A DNA stretch of 64,000 nucleotides from Methylomicrobium sp035916875 (GCF_035916875.1 NZ_JAXUHN010000092.1:62001-126000), one strand, 5' to 3'; counted from the stretch's first letter, positions 1 through 9,354 are shown. Numbers and translations: made by a program. The notes: generated by a model from the letters alone, not told the origin.

Positions 1-76
1 TAAATCGATAGAGATTGTGTATGATTGCAGGATTTACGAGTCATTTTTTTTTCGTTACTTGCGGCAGAGAGACATT

Positions 77-415
77 ATGAAATTAATAACAGCAATAATA
101 AAACCATTCAAACTGGATGATGTCAGGGAGGCCTTGTCCGAGATCGGGGTTGCCGGCGTTACCGCGACCGAGGTAAAAGGTTTTGGCCGCCAAAAAGGCC
201 ATACCGAACTGTATCGGGGCGCGGAATATGTGGTCGATTTTTTGCCGAAGGTCAAGCTCGAAATTGCAGTTTCCGACGATATTCTGGACAAGGCGGTCGA
301 AACGATCGTGAAGGCCGCAAATACCGGCAAGATTGGTGACGGTAAGATTTTTGTGACCAATCTTGAACAAATCATCCGAATAAGGACGGGTGAAACTGGC
401 GAAGACGCCATTTAA
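77..415 (+). CDS. glnK: Nitrogen regulatory protein P-II (GlnK/GlnB)
   Basis: A 112-residue PII signal protein, the usual family length. It senses 2-oxoglutarate and ATP/ADP and controls the AmtB channel, and in relatives also GlnE and NtrB. The start at 77 (MKLITAIIKP) is the conserved PII N-terminus; the in-frame extension upstream is not PII-like. The T-loop is intact (GRQKGHTELYRGAEY), with Tyr51 at the site uridylylated by GlnD in proteobacteria. The C-terminal stretch IFVTNLEQIIRIRTGE is typical of the family. It lies 26 bp upstream of amtB, so I call it glnK rather than glnB. Its promoter probably lies before the window; no sigma-54 box is visible in the first 76 bases. Confidence 0.95.
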   Translation: MKLITAIIKPFKLDDVREALSEIGVAGVTATEVKGFGRQKGHTELYRGAEYVVDFLPKVKLEIAVSDDILDKAVETIVKAANTGKIGDGKIFVTNLEQIIRIRTGETGEDAI

Positions 416-441
416 TTAAAATTAAGAATATAGAGACCATC

Positions 442-1725
442 ATGCCATCCAAACGATTTTTTTTTAGCCTGTTGCTCTTGCCTTTCGCGGCAGAGGCAGA
501 CACCGTCAATCAAGCCAATACTGCTTGGATGTTAACTTCGACCGGTCTGGTCCTGTTTATGACGCTGCCGGGCTTGTCGTTGTTTTACGGAGGCTTGGTA
601 CGCAGCAAAAACGTGCTGTCGGTGTTGATGCAGTGTTTTGCGATTACCTGTCTGGTGTCGATTTTGTGGCTTGCCGGCGTCTATAGCCTGATCTTCGTCG
701 ATGGCGGCGACTGGCAGAAACTGATCGGTGGATTTTCGAAAGCGTTTTTGCCTAGTATCGGCACCGCCTCGCAGGTCGGCGATTTGCCCGAAGCCGTTTA
801 TTTTATGTTTCAGATGACCTTTGCGATCATCACTCCGGCGCTGATCGTCGGCAGTTTCGCAGAACGGATGAAATTCTCCGCAATGCTTTGGTTCAGCGGG
901 CTGTGGCTCTGTCTGGTTTATGTGCCGGTATGCCACTGGATCTGGGGCGGCGGTTGGCTGGCCGATTTGGGTGTGCTGGATTTCGCGGGCGGCATAGTGA
1001 TTCATGTAAACGCGGGTATCGCGTCTTTGGTTGCGGCGTTAGTGATAGGCCGTAGAAAAGGGTTTCCAACCACGCCGATGCCGCCGCACAATATGACCAT
1101 GGCGGTGACCGGAGCGGGCATGCTTTGGGTCGGCTGGTTCGGTTTTAATGGCGGCAGCGCACTGACCGCTGATGGACGCGCAGGGATGGCGCTGTTGGCG
1201 ACCCATATTGGCGCGGCAGCCGGCGCATTGACCTGGATGGTGATTGAATGGCTCCGTTTCGGTAAGCCGAGCGTGTTGGGTATCGTGACCGGCATGGTTG
1301 CGGGTCTTGGCACGATCACGCCGGCTTCGGGTTATGTTGGGCCGATCGGGGCGTTGGCGATCGGCGTAGTGGCCGGCGCGATTTGTTTCTTTGCGACACA
1401 ATATGTCAAGCGCACGTTGAAGATCGACGATTCGCTGGATGTCTTTCCGGTGCATGGCGTCGGCGGCGTCACCGGTTCGTTGTTGACCGGCGTTTTTGCT
1501 TCGAGCAGCTTGGGTGGTTTGGGGTTGGCCGAAGGCGCGACGATCGGCAGTCAAGTTGGCGTACAGGCGTTGGCGATTGTGGTCACAGCAGCCTGGAGCG
1601 CATTTTTCAGTTTTGTGATGTTGAAGTTGATAGACAAGTTTGTCGGTCTGCGCGTAACCGCCGATGAAGAAGTACAGGGATTGGATCAGGTCCTGCACGA
1701 AGAAACCGGCTACGTCAACTTATAG
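442..1725 (+). CDS. amtB: Ammonium transporter AmtB
   Basis: A 427-residue Amt/Mep/Rh-family channel that moves ammonium/ammonia across the inner membrane. The N-terminus (MPSKRFFFSLLLLPFAAEA) looks like a cleavable signal peptide, as in E. coli AmtB. About eleven hydrophobic helices follow. Family signatures are present: GLSLFYGGLVRSKN near the first helix, the pore segment around FAERMKF, and the late twin-His region VFPVHGVGGVTG. It is co-transcribed with glnK, whose product normally plugs the channel when nitrogen is plentiful. The C-terminal tail carries the conserved cytoplasmic segment (LRVTADEEVQGLDQVLHEETGY) needed for GlnK binding in relatives. A strong terminator follows at once. 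Confidence 0.95.
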   Translation: MPSKRFFFSLLLLPFAAEADTVNQANTAWMLTSTGLVLFMTLPGLSLFYGGLVRSKNVLSVLMQCFAITCLVSILWLAGVYSLIFVDGGDWQKLIGGFSKAFLPSIGTASQVGDLPEAVYFMFQMTFAIITPALIVGSFAERMKFSAMLWFSGLWLCLVYVPVCHWIWGGGWLADLGVLDFAGGIVIHVNAGIASLVAALVIGRRKGFPTTPMPPHNMTMAVTGAGMLWVGWFGFNGGSALTADGRAGMALLATHIGAAAGALTWMVIEWLRFGKPSVLGIVTGMVAGLGTITPASGYVGPIGALAIGVVAGAICFFATQYVKRTLKIDDSLDVFPVHGVGGVTGSLLTGVFASSSLGGLGLAEGATIGSQVGVQALAIVVTAAWSAFFSFVMLKLIDKFVGLRVTADEEVQGLDQVLHEETGYVNL

Positions 1726-1748
1726 GCCTGGCTGCATTTCGGCAACAT

Positions 1749-1779
1749 AAAAAGGCGACTTCCAAGTCGCCTTTTTTAT
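1749..1779 (+). terminator. Rho-independent terminator after glnK-amtB
   Basis: A perfect stem (AAAGGCGACT / AGTCGCCTTT) with a four-base TCCA loop is followed by a T-run. It begins about 23 bases after the amtB stop and closes the glnK-amtB unit. Confidence 0.9.
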
Positions 1780-1823
1780 TGGGAAGCGTTATGCTAAAAC
1801 GTGTGAGTGGCTCAAGGAATCTT

Positions 1824-4800
1824 ATGAAGGCTCGAACGCTATTGATCAAAGTTTTGAAAGGATTTGGCGTGGCAGGATGCATGCTGCTTTTTTATGCGCT
1901 GGCCGGCTTTTATGGTCTGCCTTATCTCGTGAAGTCGAGGGCGCCGGCTATGCTCAAGGAACTGACAGGCCGGCAGGCGGCGATCGGGACGTTCGAGTTG
2001 AACCCATTTTTGTTCCGGTTCGCGATTCAGGGTTTTTCGATGCAGGAAGCGAACGGGCGACCCTTCGTCAGTTTCGAGCGTTTTGCGGCTGACATCGAGC
2101 TTTGGCGGTCGCTGAAGGAATCCGCGCTGACCCTCGATGACGTGCAGTTGATTAAACCATCCGTGCATCTGGCCAAAATCCAAAACGGCCAATTCAATTT
2201 CAGCGATCTCTTGCCCGCTGCGCAAGAACCTCCTAAAAGCGAAAGCAAATTACTCCCGGTACAGATCGGCCGTTTGTCACTGTCCGGCGGCAAATTGCTT
2301 TGGGAAGACGAACATCTCAAAAAGCCGGTCAGCGAGGAAATCGATCCGATCGATTTGACCGTGGAACATTTTTCGCTGGCGCAAAATCAGCCTTTTCCGC
2401 TGCATTTGACGATGGCGCTAAAGTCGGGCGGAGCCCTGGATTGGGAGGGTGAAGCCGGCATCGATCCGCTATTTTCGCAAGGCCGCATCAAACTGGAACA
2501 GCTTAAGTTGCAGAACCTGAGTGCTATCGCGCTTCAGGATGCGGCGAGTTTCGATTTGCAGGGCAGTGAGTTGCTGGAGGCGGATTACCGCTTGCATTAT
2601 TCCTCGGCAAAGGGCCTGGAACTGGAGATTCCTAAAAGCCGCTTTGAACTGAAGGATTTTGGTTACGCGACCGAACCGCACAGCCTGGCGGCCAAATCAT
2701 CCGCGATCACGCTGGAGGCCGATTATAAAATCACCCAGGCAGGGCAAAAATGGCAGGTAGAGGCAGGGAAAGCCGAGGTCAAGATGCGTGATCTTGCCCT
2801 GGCAGGCTTTGGTCTGGCAGGGGCGTCTTTGAAAGTTCCTGAAATTGTGTTGACCGCGGCCTGTAATACCGGCAATGCCGATGGCCCATTCAACTTTACC
2901 GTTCGGGATGGGCAAGTGACGGTCAACGGCAGCGAATTTTCGGATGGATTGCAGGTTAAGCCATTGGTCAAAATCGGCCGACTGGCGGGAGAGGGGCTTG
3001 CTCTGAATCTATTGCAGCGGTCATTTTCCGCAAATGCGATCAAATCAGAAAATGCCGATGTTCAAGCCTGGCTCACCAAAGAAGGAAAGCTCAATTATCA
3101 GGCGCTGTTGCCGGTGAACGAAAAACCATCAACAACCGTAAAGGCGAATCCTGCCGAAAAAACTTCGGAGCCGTGGGCGCTTGCGGTCAAGTCGGCGGCA
3201 TTGACCGCTTTCGGTTTGCATTTCGAAGACCGGACCCTGGCCAAGCCGGTCGCGGTAGAGGTCAAGCCGATCGATTTCACACTGCGCGATTTTACCAATA
3301 AAACCGGCGCGAAACTGCCTGTGCAGATGAGTGCGGATTTCAATCAGGACGGGCGCATCAAACTGGACGGCGACATCGTAATCGCTCCTTTCACTGCTCG
3401 GCTGAATGTCGCTGTTCGGGACATCGGTCTCGATAAATTTCAAGCCTATGTCTATCAGTTTGCCCGCCTGGATGTGGTCGACGGCGGTTTCTTCGTCAAT
3501 GGTAAGCTGGATGTGCTTCTTGATGACCCAGGGAAACCCGACATCAAATTTCGGGGACTTGCAGGCGTCGATGAATTGATCACCCGCGACCAACTTCAGA
3601 ACAAGGATTTTATCAAATGGCAAAAACTGACGTTGAGCGATATCGACGCTGACCTCGGAGCGAGCCGATATACCGCCAAGCGCCTTTTGATCGAAAAGCC
3701 GTATGCCCGGGTCGTGATCAAAAAAGATAAAACGGTCAATATGAATGACGTGTTATCGACCGGTAAAGCCGGTAGCAAAAAGCCCGTTGTAGCCGCAACG
3801 GCCAAGAAACAGGATGACACCGGTGCGCAGTTGTTCTTCAAGCTGGATCAAGTGATTGTGCATGACGGTTCGTCAGATTTTGCCGATCTGTCGCTGATTT
3901 TGCCTTTCGCGGCCGAAATCAAGGAACTGAACGGCGGTGCCTCAGGCATCTCATCGGAAAAAAAAGCGAAGGTCAAAGTGTCGTTGAAAGGCAGTGCCTA
4001 CGATCTGGCGCCGGTCAATGTCAGCGGCGAAGTGAGCCCTTACCGCGGCGCGTATGACGTGGAGGTGAGTTTCCACGGCTTGCCGATGCCGCTGATCAGC
4101 CCCTACATGGTGCAATTTGCCGGCTATAAAGTCGAAAAAGGAAAATTGAATCTGGATTTGAAATATAAAGTCGAGCAGGGCGTTCTGACCTCATCGAACA
4201 CGATTCTGATCGATCAGTTCGAACTTGGCGAGAAGGTCGAAAACCCGAATGCGGTGTCGTTGCCGCTGGAATTGGCGGTCGCCTTGTTGAAGGATGGCGA
4301 TGGCCAAATCAAATTGGACGTGCCGGTCACCGGCAGCCTGGACGATCCTAAATTCAGCATTAGGGCAATCGTCGCCGATGCGCTGTTGAATGTGCTGAAC
4401 AAGGTCGTCACCTCACCCTTCAGGGCGATCGCTTCGCTGTTCGATGGCGGAGAAGACTTGGATCATATCGATTTCAAACCGGGCAAGGCCGAACTGGATA
4501 AAGCGCAAACGGACAAACTGGACGGTTTGGCGAAGGCCTTGAAAGAACGGTCGGCGTTGAGCCTTGAAATCAAGGGTTCTGCCTACGAGGAGCAGGACTG
4601 GCCGGCATTGAAGGATGCGGCGCTCTACGATCAGTTGAAAAATTTGAAAGTGGCAGCGACCGCGAAGAAAGGCGGTAAAAAAGTGCGCGCGGAATATGTC
4701 GAACTTTCGGACGACGAATATAAGGACTATCTGGCGCAGATGTTCATCGAGAAATTTCCGCTGCTCGCGGAACGCTCGTTGTTTGGGAAGCCGCGCCTGA

Positions 4801-5036
4801 AGGATGCTAAGGAAGGTGATTTTTACGAGGTCGCCAAGCAAAAACTGTTCACGATCATCAAGCCGGAAGAAGAACGCTTGAAAGACCTGGCCGCGAAAAG
4901 AGCCCAGGCCATTGCGAAGTATGTCGTGAAGCAGGGTGGCATTGTGCCGGAGCGGGTGTTCATTCTCGATACCGCGATCAACCCGGAGCGGGAAGGGCAG
5001 GAGATCGTTTCTCGCTTGTCGCTGAAAGCGAAATGA
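1824..5036 (+). CDS. Large AsmA-like / DUF748-domain envelope protein
   Basis: About 1070 residues. One N-terminal membrane helix (roughly residues 10-30, GVAGCMLLFYALAGFYGLPYL) is followed by a very long periplasmic region rich in beta-strand, with repeated units such as LTLDDVQLIKPSVHLAKIQNGQFNFSDLLP, typical of DUF748/AsmA-type proteins. These are thought to form hydrophobic grooves between inner and outer membrane; no substrate can be read from the sequence. The last 180 residues look like a degenerate OmpA-type module (FKPGKAELDKAQ; later RAQAIAKYVVKQGG). I chose ATG 1824 because AAGGA lies just upstream; ATG 1791 is an alternative. It follows the amtB terminator, so it is a separate unit, and it converges on nirJ. 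Confidence 0.8.
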   Translation: MKARTLLIKVLKGFGVAGCMLLFYALAGFYGLPYLVKSRAPAMLKELTGRQAAIGTFELNPFLFRFAIQGFSMQEANGRPFVSFERFAADIELWRSLKESALTLDDVQLIKPSVHLAKIQNGQFNFSDLLPAAQEPPKSESKLLPVQIGRLSLSGGKLLWEDEHLKKPVSEEIDPIDLTVEHFSLAQNQPFPLHLTMALKSGGALDWEGEAGIDPLFSQGRIKLEQLKLQNLSAIALQDAASFDLQGSELLEADYRLHYSSAKGLELEIPKSRFELKDFGYATEPHSLAAKSSAITLEADYKITQAGQKWQVEAGKAEVKMRDLALAGFGLAGASLKVPEIVLTAACNTGNADGPFNFTVRDGQVTVNGSEFSDGLQVKPLVKIGRLAGEGLALNLLQRSFSANAIKSENADVQAWLTKEGKLNYQALLPVNEKPSTTVKANPAEKTSEPWALAVKSAALTAFGLHFEDRTLAKPVAVEVKPIDFTLRDFTNKTGAKLPVQMSADFNQDGRIKLDGDIVIAPFTARLNVAVRDIGLDKFQAYVYQFARLDVVDGGFFVNGKLDVLLDDPGKPDIKFRGLAGVDELITRDQLQNKDFIKWQKLTLSDIDADLGASRYTAKRLLIEKPYARVVIKKDKTVNMNDVLSTGKAGSKKPVVAATAKKQDDTGAQLFFKLDQVIVHDGSSDFADLSLILPFAAEIKELNGGASGISSEKKAKVKVSLKGSAYDLAPVNVSGEVSPYRGAYDVEVSFHGLPMPLISPYMVQFAGYKVEKGKLNLDLKYKVEQGVLTSSNTILIDQFELGEKVENPNAVSLPLELAVALLKDGDGQIKLDVPVTGSLDDPKFSIRAIVADALLNVLNKVVTSPFRAIASLFDGGEDLDHIDFKPGKAELDKAQTDKLDGLAKALKERSALSLEIKGSAYEEQDWPALKDAALYDQLKNLKVAATAKKGGKKVRAEYVELSDDEYKDYLAQMFIEKFPLLAERSLFGKPRLKDAKEGDFYEVAKQKLFTIIKPEEERLKDLAAKRAQAIAKYVVKQGGIVPERVFILDTAINPEREGQEIVSRLSLKAK

Positions 5037-5046
5037 TCGGTTTGAC

Positions 5047-5067
5047 CGGGTACGCATCGCGTACCGG
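5047..5067. repeat. Short extragenic palindrome (GGTACGC type)
   Basis: GGTACGC-ATC-GCGTACC with flanking CCG/CGG lies between the convergent 1824-5036 gene and nirJ. It matches the short hairpin at 22195-22212 in plan and the outer arms of the longer element at 6253-6290. There is no T-run, so it is not a standard terminator. Confidence 0.6.
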
Positions 5068-5087
5068 CTGTTATTTCGATTTTCAAA

Positions 5088-6233
5088 TTACGCCGATGCA
5101 GTAATTTCGGCATCGGTCAAATAGCACCCCGGATCCTCGGCCCAAAAATTGCCGGTCGTTTGCGCGGCCCTGACACGGGTATTGCCGTTGCAGATCGCCT
5201 GATAATGGCAGGTCGCGCAGCGGCCTTCGAGCGGACGCGGCGTTTGCTTCAATCCGTCCATCAACGGATCGCTGCGGTCCATCCAGATTTCCGAAAACGG
5301 GCGCTGCCGGACATTGCCCAGATCGTAATGCCACCAGAACGTATCCGGATGCACGGTGCCGAGATTGTCGATATTCGCGACATTGACGCCGGAGGCATTA
5401 CCGCCCCATTGTTCGAGTTTGGCCTGGATGTGGTCGGCTTGCCCTGGGAAACGCTTTCTGACCCAGTGCAGGAAATACACCCCGTCGGCGTCGTTGTTGC
5501 CGGTCACGAACTCGCGGTCCTTGCCTTCCTGCATCCACCGATAACATGTGTCGAACATCAAATCCATCGCCTCGCGCGTCATCTGGAAGTGCGCGTCGTC
5601 CTTGCGGTTGCGGTTACCGCGGCCGCCGTAATTCAGGTGCGACAGATAAAATTTGTCGATGTCGTAGTCGTCCATCAACCGCAACAGGGCCCGAAAATCG
5701 TGCGCGTTGTCCTGGGTCAAGGTGAAGCGAATGCCGACCTTGATGCCTTTGTTTAGGCACAATTCGACGCCGTGCAAGGCTTCGTCGAACGAGCCGGGCA
5801 TGCGGCGGAAATCGTCGTGCGTTTCTTTGATGCCGTCGAGGCTGACGCCGATGTATTGATAATCGATGTCGGCGATTTCGTCGATGTTCTGTTCCGAAAT
5901 GCGGGTGCCGTTGCTCGACAGCGCGACATAAAAGCCCATTGCTTTCGCGCGCCGGGAAATGTCGAAGATGTCCGGGCGCAGCAGCGGTTCTCCGCCGGAT
6001 AGAATTAATACAGGCACTTTAAACGCCCTCAAGTCGTCCATCACCGTATAGATTTCTTGTGTGCTCAATTCGCCCGGAAAATCGATGTCGGCCGATGTCG
6101 TATAGCAATGCTTGCAGGCCAGGTTGCAACGGCGGATTAGATTCCAGATCACGACCGGCGCGGCCGGTTTGCGCGCGGGTTTGATCGGTGTCGGAGCGAG
6201 CAGTTCCCGCATGAAATGGCTGAGTCTGAACAT
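5088..6233 (-). CDS. nirJ: Heme d1 biosynthesis radical SAM protein NirJ
   Basis: A 381-residue radical SAM enzyme that removes the two propionate side chains to give the keto groups of heme d1. The radical SAM cluster motif is C36-NLA-C40-KH-C43, followed by SGGEPLLRPD. A SPASM-type cysteine-rich C-terminus (GRCATCHYQAICNGN) can hold a further Fe-S cluster. The start MFRLSHFMRELLAPTP matches the family pattern, so I keep 6233 although no strong ribosome site is visible. It is the last gene of the nir operon, separated from nirH by 67 bases that contain a palindromic repeat. Confidence 0.93.
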   Translation of the reverse strand: MFRLSHFMRELLAPTPIKPARKPAAPVVIWNLIRRCNLACKHCYTTSADIDFPGELSTQEIYTVMDDLRAFKVPVLILSGGEPLLRPDIFDISRRAKAMGFYVALSSNGTRISEQNIDEIADIDYQYIGVSLDGIKETHDDFRRMPGSFDEALHGVELCLNKGIKVGIRFTLTQDNAHDFRALLRLMDDYDIDKFYLSHLNYGGRGNRNRKDDAHFQMTREAMDLMFDTCYRWMQEGKDREFVTGNNDADGVYFLHWVRKRFPGQADHIQAKLEQWGGNASGVNVANIDNLGTVHPDTFWWHYDLGNVRQRPFSEIWMDRSDPLMDGLKQTPRPLEGRCATCHYQAICNGNTRVRAAQTTGNFWAEDPGCYLTDAEITASA

Positions 6234-6252
6234 CGTCGTTTTTAAATGGTGT

Positions 6253-6290
6253 AGGTACGCATTTATGCCCTTTAAGGGTATTGCGTACCT
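6253..6290. repeat. Extragenic palindrome, GGTACGCATTTATGCCC family
   Basis: A two-tier palindrome: outer arms AGGTACGC / GCGTACCT and inner arms ATGCCC / GGGTAT around TTTAA. It lies between nirH and nirJ. Near-identical elements occur at 22239-22274 (inverted) and 56664-56703. It may act as an RNA hairpin in the nir message. Confidence 0.7.
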
Positions 6291-6300
6291 TTTTGGGCTT

Positions 6301-6780
6301 TCATTTACTTCGGAATCCGGTCTTTTTCAAGATTCGGGTGCTATAGAGTACGTCCGAACCGCGATTATCCGAGCCTAAAATTTCCGCGATCTGTTTGATC
6401 TGTTGATCGACATCTTTCTGGCTTTTGCCGTGTACCATGGCAAACAGATTGTAAGGCCACAACGGCAAATGCCGTGGCCGGTGGTAGCAATGGCTGACAA
6501 AGTCGAGGTTGCCGATCTTTTTTCCTAGCGCGTCGATTTTTTCGTCCGGGACGTTCCAGACCGTCATCCCGTTGAATCGATAGCCCAGCTGGTAATGATT
6601 CGGCACCGCGCCGATGCGCCGGATCACGCCGAGCTCCTGCATTCGTCGCATCCTTTCGATCACGATATCCGCCGATAATTCCAACTGTTCCGCGACGGCG
6701 TGGTAGGGCAGGGGCGTCAACGGCAGGCCCGACTGCGTCGCGCGCATGATTTTCAAATCGATTTCATCCAGATTCGACAT
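6301..6780 (-). CDS. nirH: Heme d1 biosynthesis protein NirH (siroheme decarboxylase subunit)
   Basis: A 159-residue AsnC/Lrp-like protein. NirD, NirL, NirG and NirH together decarboxylate siroheme to didecarboxysiroheme on the way to heme d1. The N-terminal winged-helix part (residues 1-60, MSNLDEIDLKIMRATQSGLP) is followed by the ligand/catalytic half with the characteristic HRPRHLPLWPYNLFAMVHG. The start overlaps the nirG stop (TGATG), indicating translational coupling. The letter assignment rests on gene order D-L-G-H-J and on similarity to NirL, since the four paralogues are alike. Confidence 0.85.
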   Translation of the reverse strand: MSNLDEIDLKIMRATQSGLPLTPLPYHAVAEQLELSADIVIERMRRMQELGVIRRIGAVPNHYQLGYRFNGMTVWNVPDEKIDALGKKIGNLDFVSHCYHRPRHLPLWPYNLFAMVHGKSQKDVDQQIKQIAEILGSDNRGSDVLYSTRILKKTGFRSK

Positions 6781-7223
6781 CAGGCTTCCAGTTTCAGACC
6801 GACGAAATATTCGGTGATCTTCGGCATGTTGTATACGGTCAGACCGGTTTGGTTTTCAATGCTGATCAGCGCTTGCTGCAATTGCGCGGGCGTTTCTGTG
6901 GCAAGCACAAACCACATGTTCAGAACGTGGTTGCGCGCATAATTGTGCGCGACTTCGGGAAATGCGTTCACGATGTTGGTGACTTCCTCGAAGCGTTCGT
7001 CAGGCACCCGTATCGCGGCGAGCGTCAACGCGCCCCCCATCGCTTCCGCGTCATACAGCGGCCCGAAACGGGATAAGGTCTGGTCCTTTAACAGTCGATC
7101 GAGGCGATCGAGCAGTTCCTGCTCGGATAGTCCTAAAGCCCGAGCGGTTTCAAGATAGGGGCGCTCTGAAATCGGAAAACCTGTTTGCAGGGCGTTGATG
7201 ATCCGGCGGTCGATTTCATCCAT
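6780..7223 (-). CDS. nirG: Heme d1 biosynthesis protein NirG (siroheme decarboxylase subunit)
   Basis: 147 residues from ATG 7223 (MDEIDRRIINALQTGFP), the usual NirG length; a longer in-frame extension to 7256 lies inside nirL and is unlikely. AsnC/Lrp-type winged helix at the N-terminus, then a RAM-like domain with FPEVAHNYARNHVLNMWFVLA, the NirD/NirG-type signature. It overlaps nirL by 8 bases and nirH by 1. It works with the other three subunits in siroheme decarboxylation. Confidence 0.85.
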   Translation of the reverse strand: MDEIDRRIINALQTGFPISERPYLETARALGLSEQELLDRLDRLLKDQTLSRFGPLYDAEAMGGALTLAAIRVPDERFEEVTNIVNAFPEVAHNYARNHVLNMWFVLATETPAQLQQALISIENQTGLTVYNMPKITEYFVGLKLEA

Positions 7224-7728
7224 GCGCGAATTCAGGGGGTTTAGCGGGTGCAACAACTGGGCGGTAAAGCGCGCCGCGCTGTTTGAAACAGCGCCTGCTG
7301 AACAGAATTTCCCTGTCGAACTGATCTAAATTGCAATCGACACTCAGCTGCTCGAGCTGCGCGAGCACGGTATCCCTATCTTTGCCGTGAATCATGCAAT
7401 AGAGATTATAGGGCCATTCGGTCGTGCGCGGGCGCTGATAACACAACGTGACGAAAGTCGAGCGGCTGATCCGGCCGCCGAGCGTTTTGACCAGTGCATC
7501 AGGAATGTTCCAGACGATCATCGCATTCGCGCGGTAGCCGAGTTGACGGTGTTTGACGATTACGCCGAGCCGTTTGATCAGGCCGGTCTGTTTCAGAAAT
7601 GTCAGGCGCTCGATCACTTCCGCTTCGGGCATGCCGAGCGTTTGCCCGATCTCATGGTATGGCCTTGGACTGATCGGCAGACCCGACTGGATCTCGGTCA
7701 GCAATTCAAAATCGCGCGCATCAAGCAT
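7216..7728 (-). CDS. nirL: Heme d1 biosynthesis protein NirL (siroheme decarboxylase subunit)
   Basis: A 170-residue paralogue of NirH, with AsnC/Lrp winged helix (MLDARDFELLTEIQSGLP) and the NirL/NirH-type segment CYQRPRTTEWPYNLYCMIHG. The C-terminal tail (RCFKQRGALYRPVVAP) is longer than in the other three. It overlaps nirD by 8 bases and nirG by 8 bases. Likely part of the siroheme decarboxylase complex in the cytoplasm. Confidence 0.85.
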   Translation of the reverse strand: MLDARDFELLTEIQSGLPISPRPYHEIGQTLGMPEAEVIERLTFLKQTGLIKRLGVIVKHRQLGYRANAMIVWNIPDALVKTLGGRISRSTFVTLCYQRPRTTEWPYNLYCMIHGKDRDTVLAQLEQLSVDCNLDQFDREILFSRRCFKQRGALYRPVVAPAKPPEFAHG

Positions 7729-8179
7729 GGCTCAGGTCCAGGCGGAAGCCCAAATCGATGTGAAAATCGTTAATCAACGGCAGGCGCTGCGTCGGGTAAC
7801 CGGTTTCCCGTTCGATCGCGTCGAGAACCCGCGCCAACTGCTCGGCCGTGGGGGCGACAGCGACAAACCAGAGATTGAAGCGGTTCTCGCGTTCGTAATT
7901 ATGATTGACTTCCGGATAATGGCTGATAATGTCCGCCGCGCGTTGCAGTTCGCTCTCCGGAACCGCCATCGCGACCAGCATGCTGACGCCGATCTGGTTC
8001 GGCGGAATGATCGGGCCGACGCGGCTGATCAGCTGACTGTCGCGTAATTCGGACAACGCGGACAGCACTTCATCTTCGCTGACGCCGAGTTGATTCGCGA
8101 TTTCGAGATAAGGGCGTTCGACCAGCGGAAAATCGCGTTGAAAATCATTCAACAGGTGTTTATGCAGGTTGGTCAGCAT
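7721..8179 (-). CDS. nirD: Heme d1 biosynthesis protein NirD (siroheme decarboxylase subunit)
   Basis: A 152-residue AsnC/Lrp-like protein of the NirD/NirG type: winged helix at residues 1-60 (LLNDFQRDFPLVERPYLEIA), then YPEVNHNYERENRFNLWFVAVA. It is the first of the four decarboxylase genes, 2 bases after nirF, and overlaps nirL by 8 bases. The pattern of short overlaps through D-L-G-H argues that the four are made together as a complex. Confidence 0.85.
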   Translation of the reverse strand: MLTNLHKHLLNDFQRDFPLVERPYLEIANQLGVSEDEVLSALSELRDSQLISRVGPIIPPNQIGVSMLVAMAVPESELQRAADIISHYPEVNHNYERENRFNLWFVAVAPTAEQLARVLDAIERETGYPTQRLPLINDFHIDLGFRLDLSHA

Positions 8180-8181
8180 GC

Positions 8182-9354
8182 TTATAAACCGATTTTGTGG
8201 GCTCTGGCGCTGAAAAAAATGCCGTTCGGTTTTTGCACCGGCAGGCGAGTGACTTCCTGCAAGGTCTCGGTATCATACACGACGACCTGATTGTCGTCGC
8301 GCAATGCGACCCAGACCTGTTCGCCACGCGGTGTGAATTCCATGTGCAATACGCCCTTACCCGGCGTCAACAGTTTGGTCAGCGACAAATCCTTCGCGTC
8401 GATCACCAGAAGTTGATTGTTGTCCGGAAACGCGAAATTGACCCAGATTTGCCGCGCGTCGGGCCGGGCCATCACGAACACCGGCTGACCCGGCACCGGG
8501 ATCGCCTGGATCAATTTCCAGGATTTTTTATCGATTACCAACACTTCATGCCGGCCGATCGCGGGCGCTAATAAGTAATCGCCGGCCATTGCCCAGCCTT
8601 CCAGATGCGGCATCTTGTAGACCGGCAATTTCTCGTCGTGCTTGCCGTAATCGGGCAGGATGCGCTTGACGCCGAGTTCCGGCTGCCACAAATCGAGCAA
8701 GGCCAGGCCGGGTTCGCCGAACAGCCCCGCAATATAATAGTGTCCGTCAGGCGCCATCAGCGCGTCATAAGGCTCCTTGCCGATGTTCGGATATTTTTGA
8801 ATGACCGGTTTTTGCGGATTTTTGACATCCACGGTCCAGATTTCGCCCGCATCGAACAGGCTGAATACGAAGCGTTGTCCCGGCGCATCGGTTAATCCTA
8901 CGATCTTCGACAGCTTGCCGTCGGCATAGCTTGCCGGAATGTCGGCGACCAATTCCAATGTGTCAGCCGAGAAAATCTTCACCCCGCCCGGCGTGTAGTT
9001 CGACACCGCGATTAGCTTGCCGTCTTGGGAAATCGCGCCGCCGATGCTGTTGCCGGCCTGCACGATGCGCTTGTCGAGCTTGTCCTGCAGCAGGTCGATC
9101 TTGCTCAAACCGCCGTCACGGCCGAAAACATAGGCATAACGTTGGTCGCGCGAGAACACCACCGAGGCATGCGACAAGTCGCCAAGGCCTTCGACTTTGG
9201 CGAGCGCTTGATGGGCGGTCGTATTGACGATCACCGCGCTGCCGCTCTCGCGTTCGATCACGACACCGAGGTCGCCGGTGGCGCGGAGCTCTGCGAAGGA
9301 GGACGGTGAGAAAATGCTAGAAAACAAACAAACTGACAGTATTGCTTCCTTCAT
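8182..9354 (-). CDS. nirF: Heme d1 biosynthesis beta-propeller protein NirF
   Basis: About 390 residues from ATG 9354, which has a good ribosome site (AGGGGA, 6 bases before). The upstream ATG 9408 lacks one. An N-terminal signal sequence (SVCLFSSIFSPSSFA) sends it to the periplasm. The rest is a repeat-built propeller (VVFSRDQRYAYVFGRDGGLSKID; GAISQDGKLIAVSNYTPG) related to the d1 domain of NirS but without a c-heme domain. NirF is required for late heme d1 formation and binds d1 intermediates. It sits between nirC and nirD, as in Pseudomonas. The 137 bases before it hold a palindromic repeat. Confidence 0.85.
   Translation of the reverse strand: MKEAILSVCLFSSIFSPSSFAELRATGDLGVVIERESGSAVIVNTTAHQALAKVEGLGDLSHASVVFSRDQRYAYVFGRDGGLSKIDLLQDKLDKRIVQAGNSIGGAISQDGKLIAVSNYTPGGVKIFSADTLELVADIPASYADGKLSKIVGLTDAPGQRFVFSLFDAGEIWTVDVKNPQKPVIQKYPNIGKEPYDALMAPDGHYYIAGLFGEPGLALLDLWQPELGVKRILPDYGKHDEKLPVYKMPHLEGWAMAGDYLLAPAIGRHEVLVIDKKSWKLIQAIPVPGQPVFVMARPDARQIWVNFAFPDNNQLLVIDAKDLSLTKLLTPGKGVLHMEFTPRGEQVWVALRDDNQVVVYDTETLQEVTRLPVQKPNGIFFSARAHKIGL

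Noticed and set aside
1..76. Expected sigma-54 promoter of glnK-amtB
   Set aside because: No GG-N10-GC element with flanking consensus is present in the first 76 bases; the promoter probably lies outside the window.
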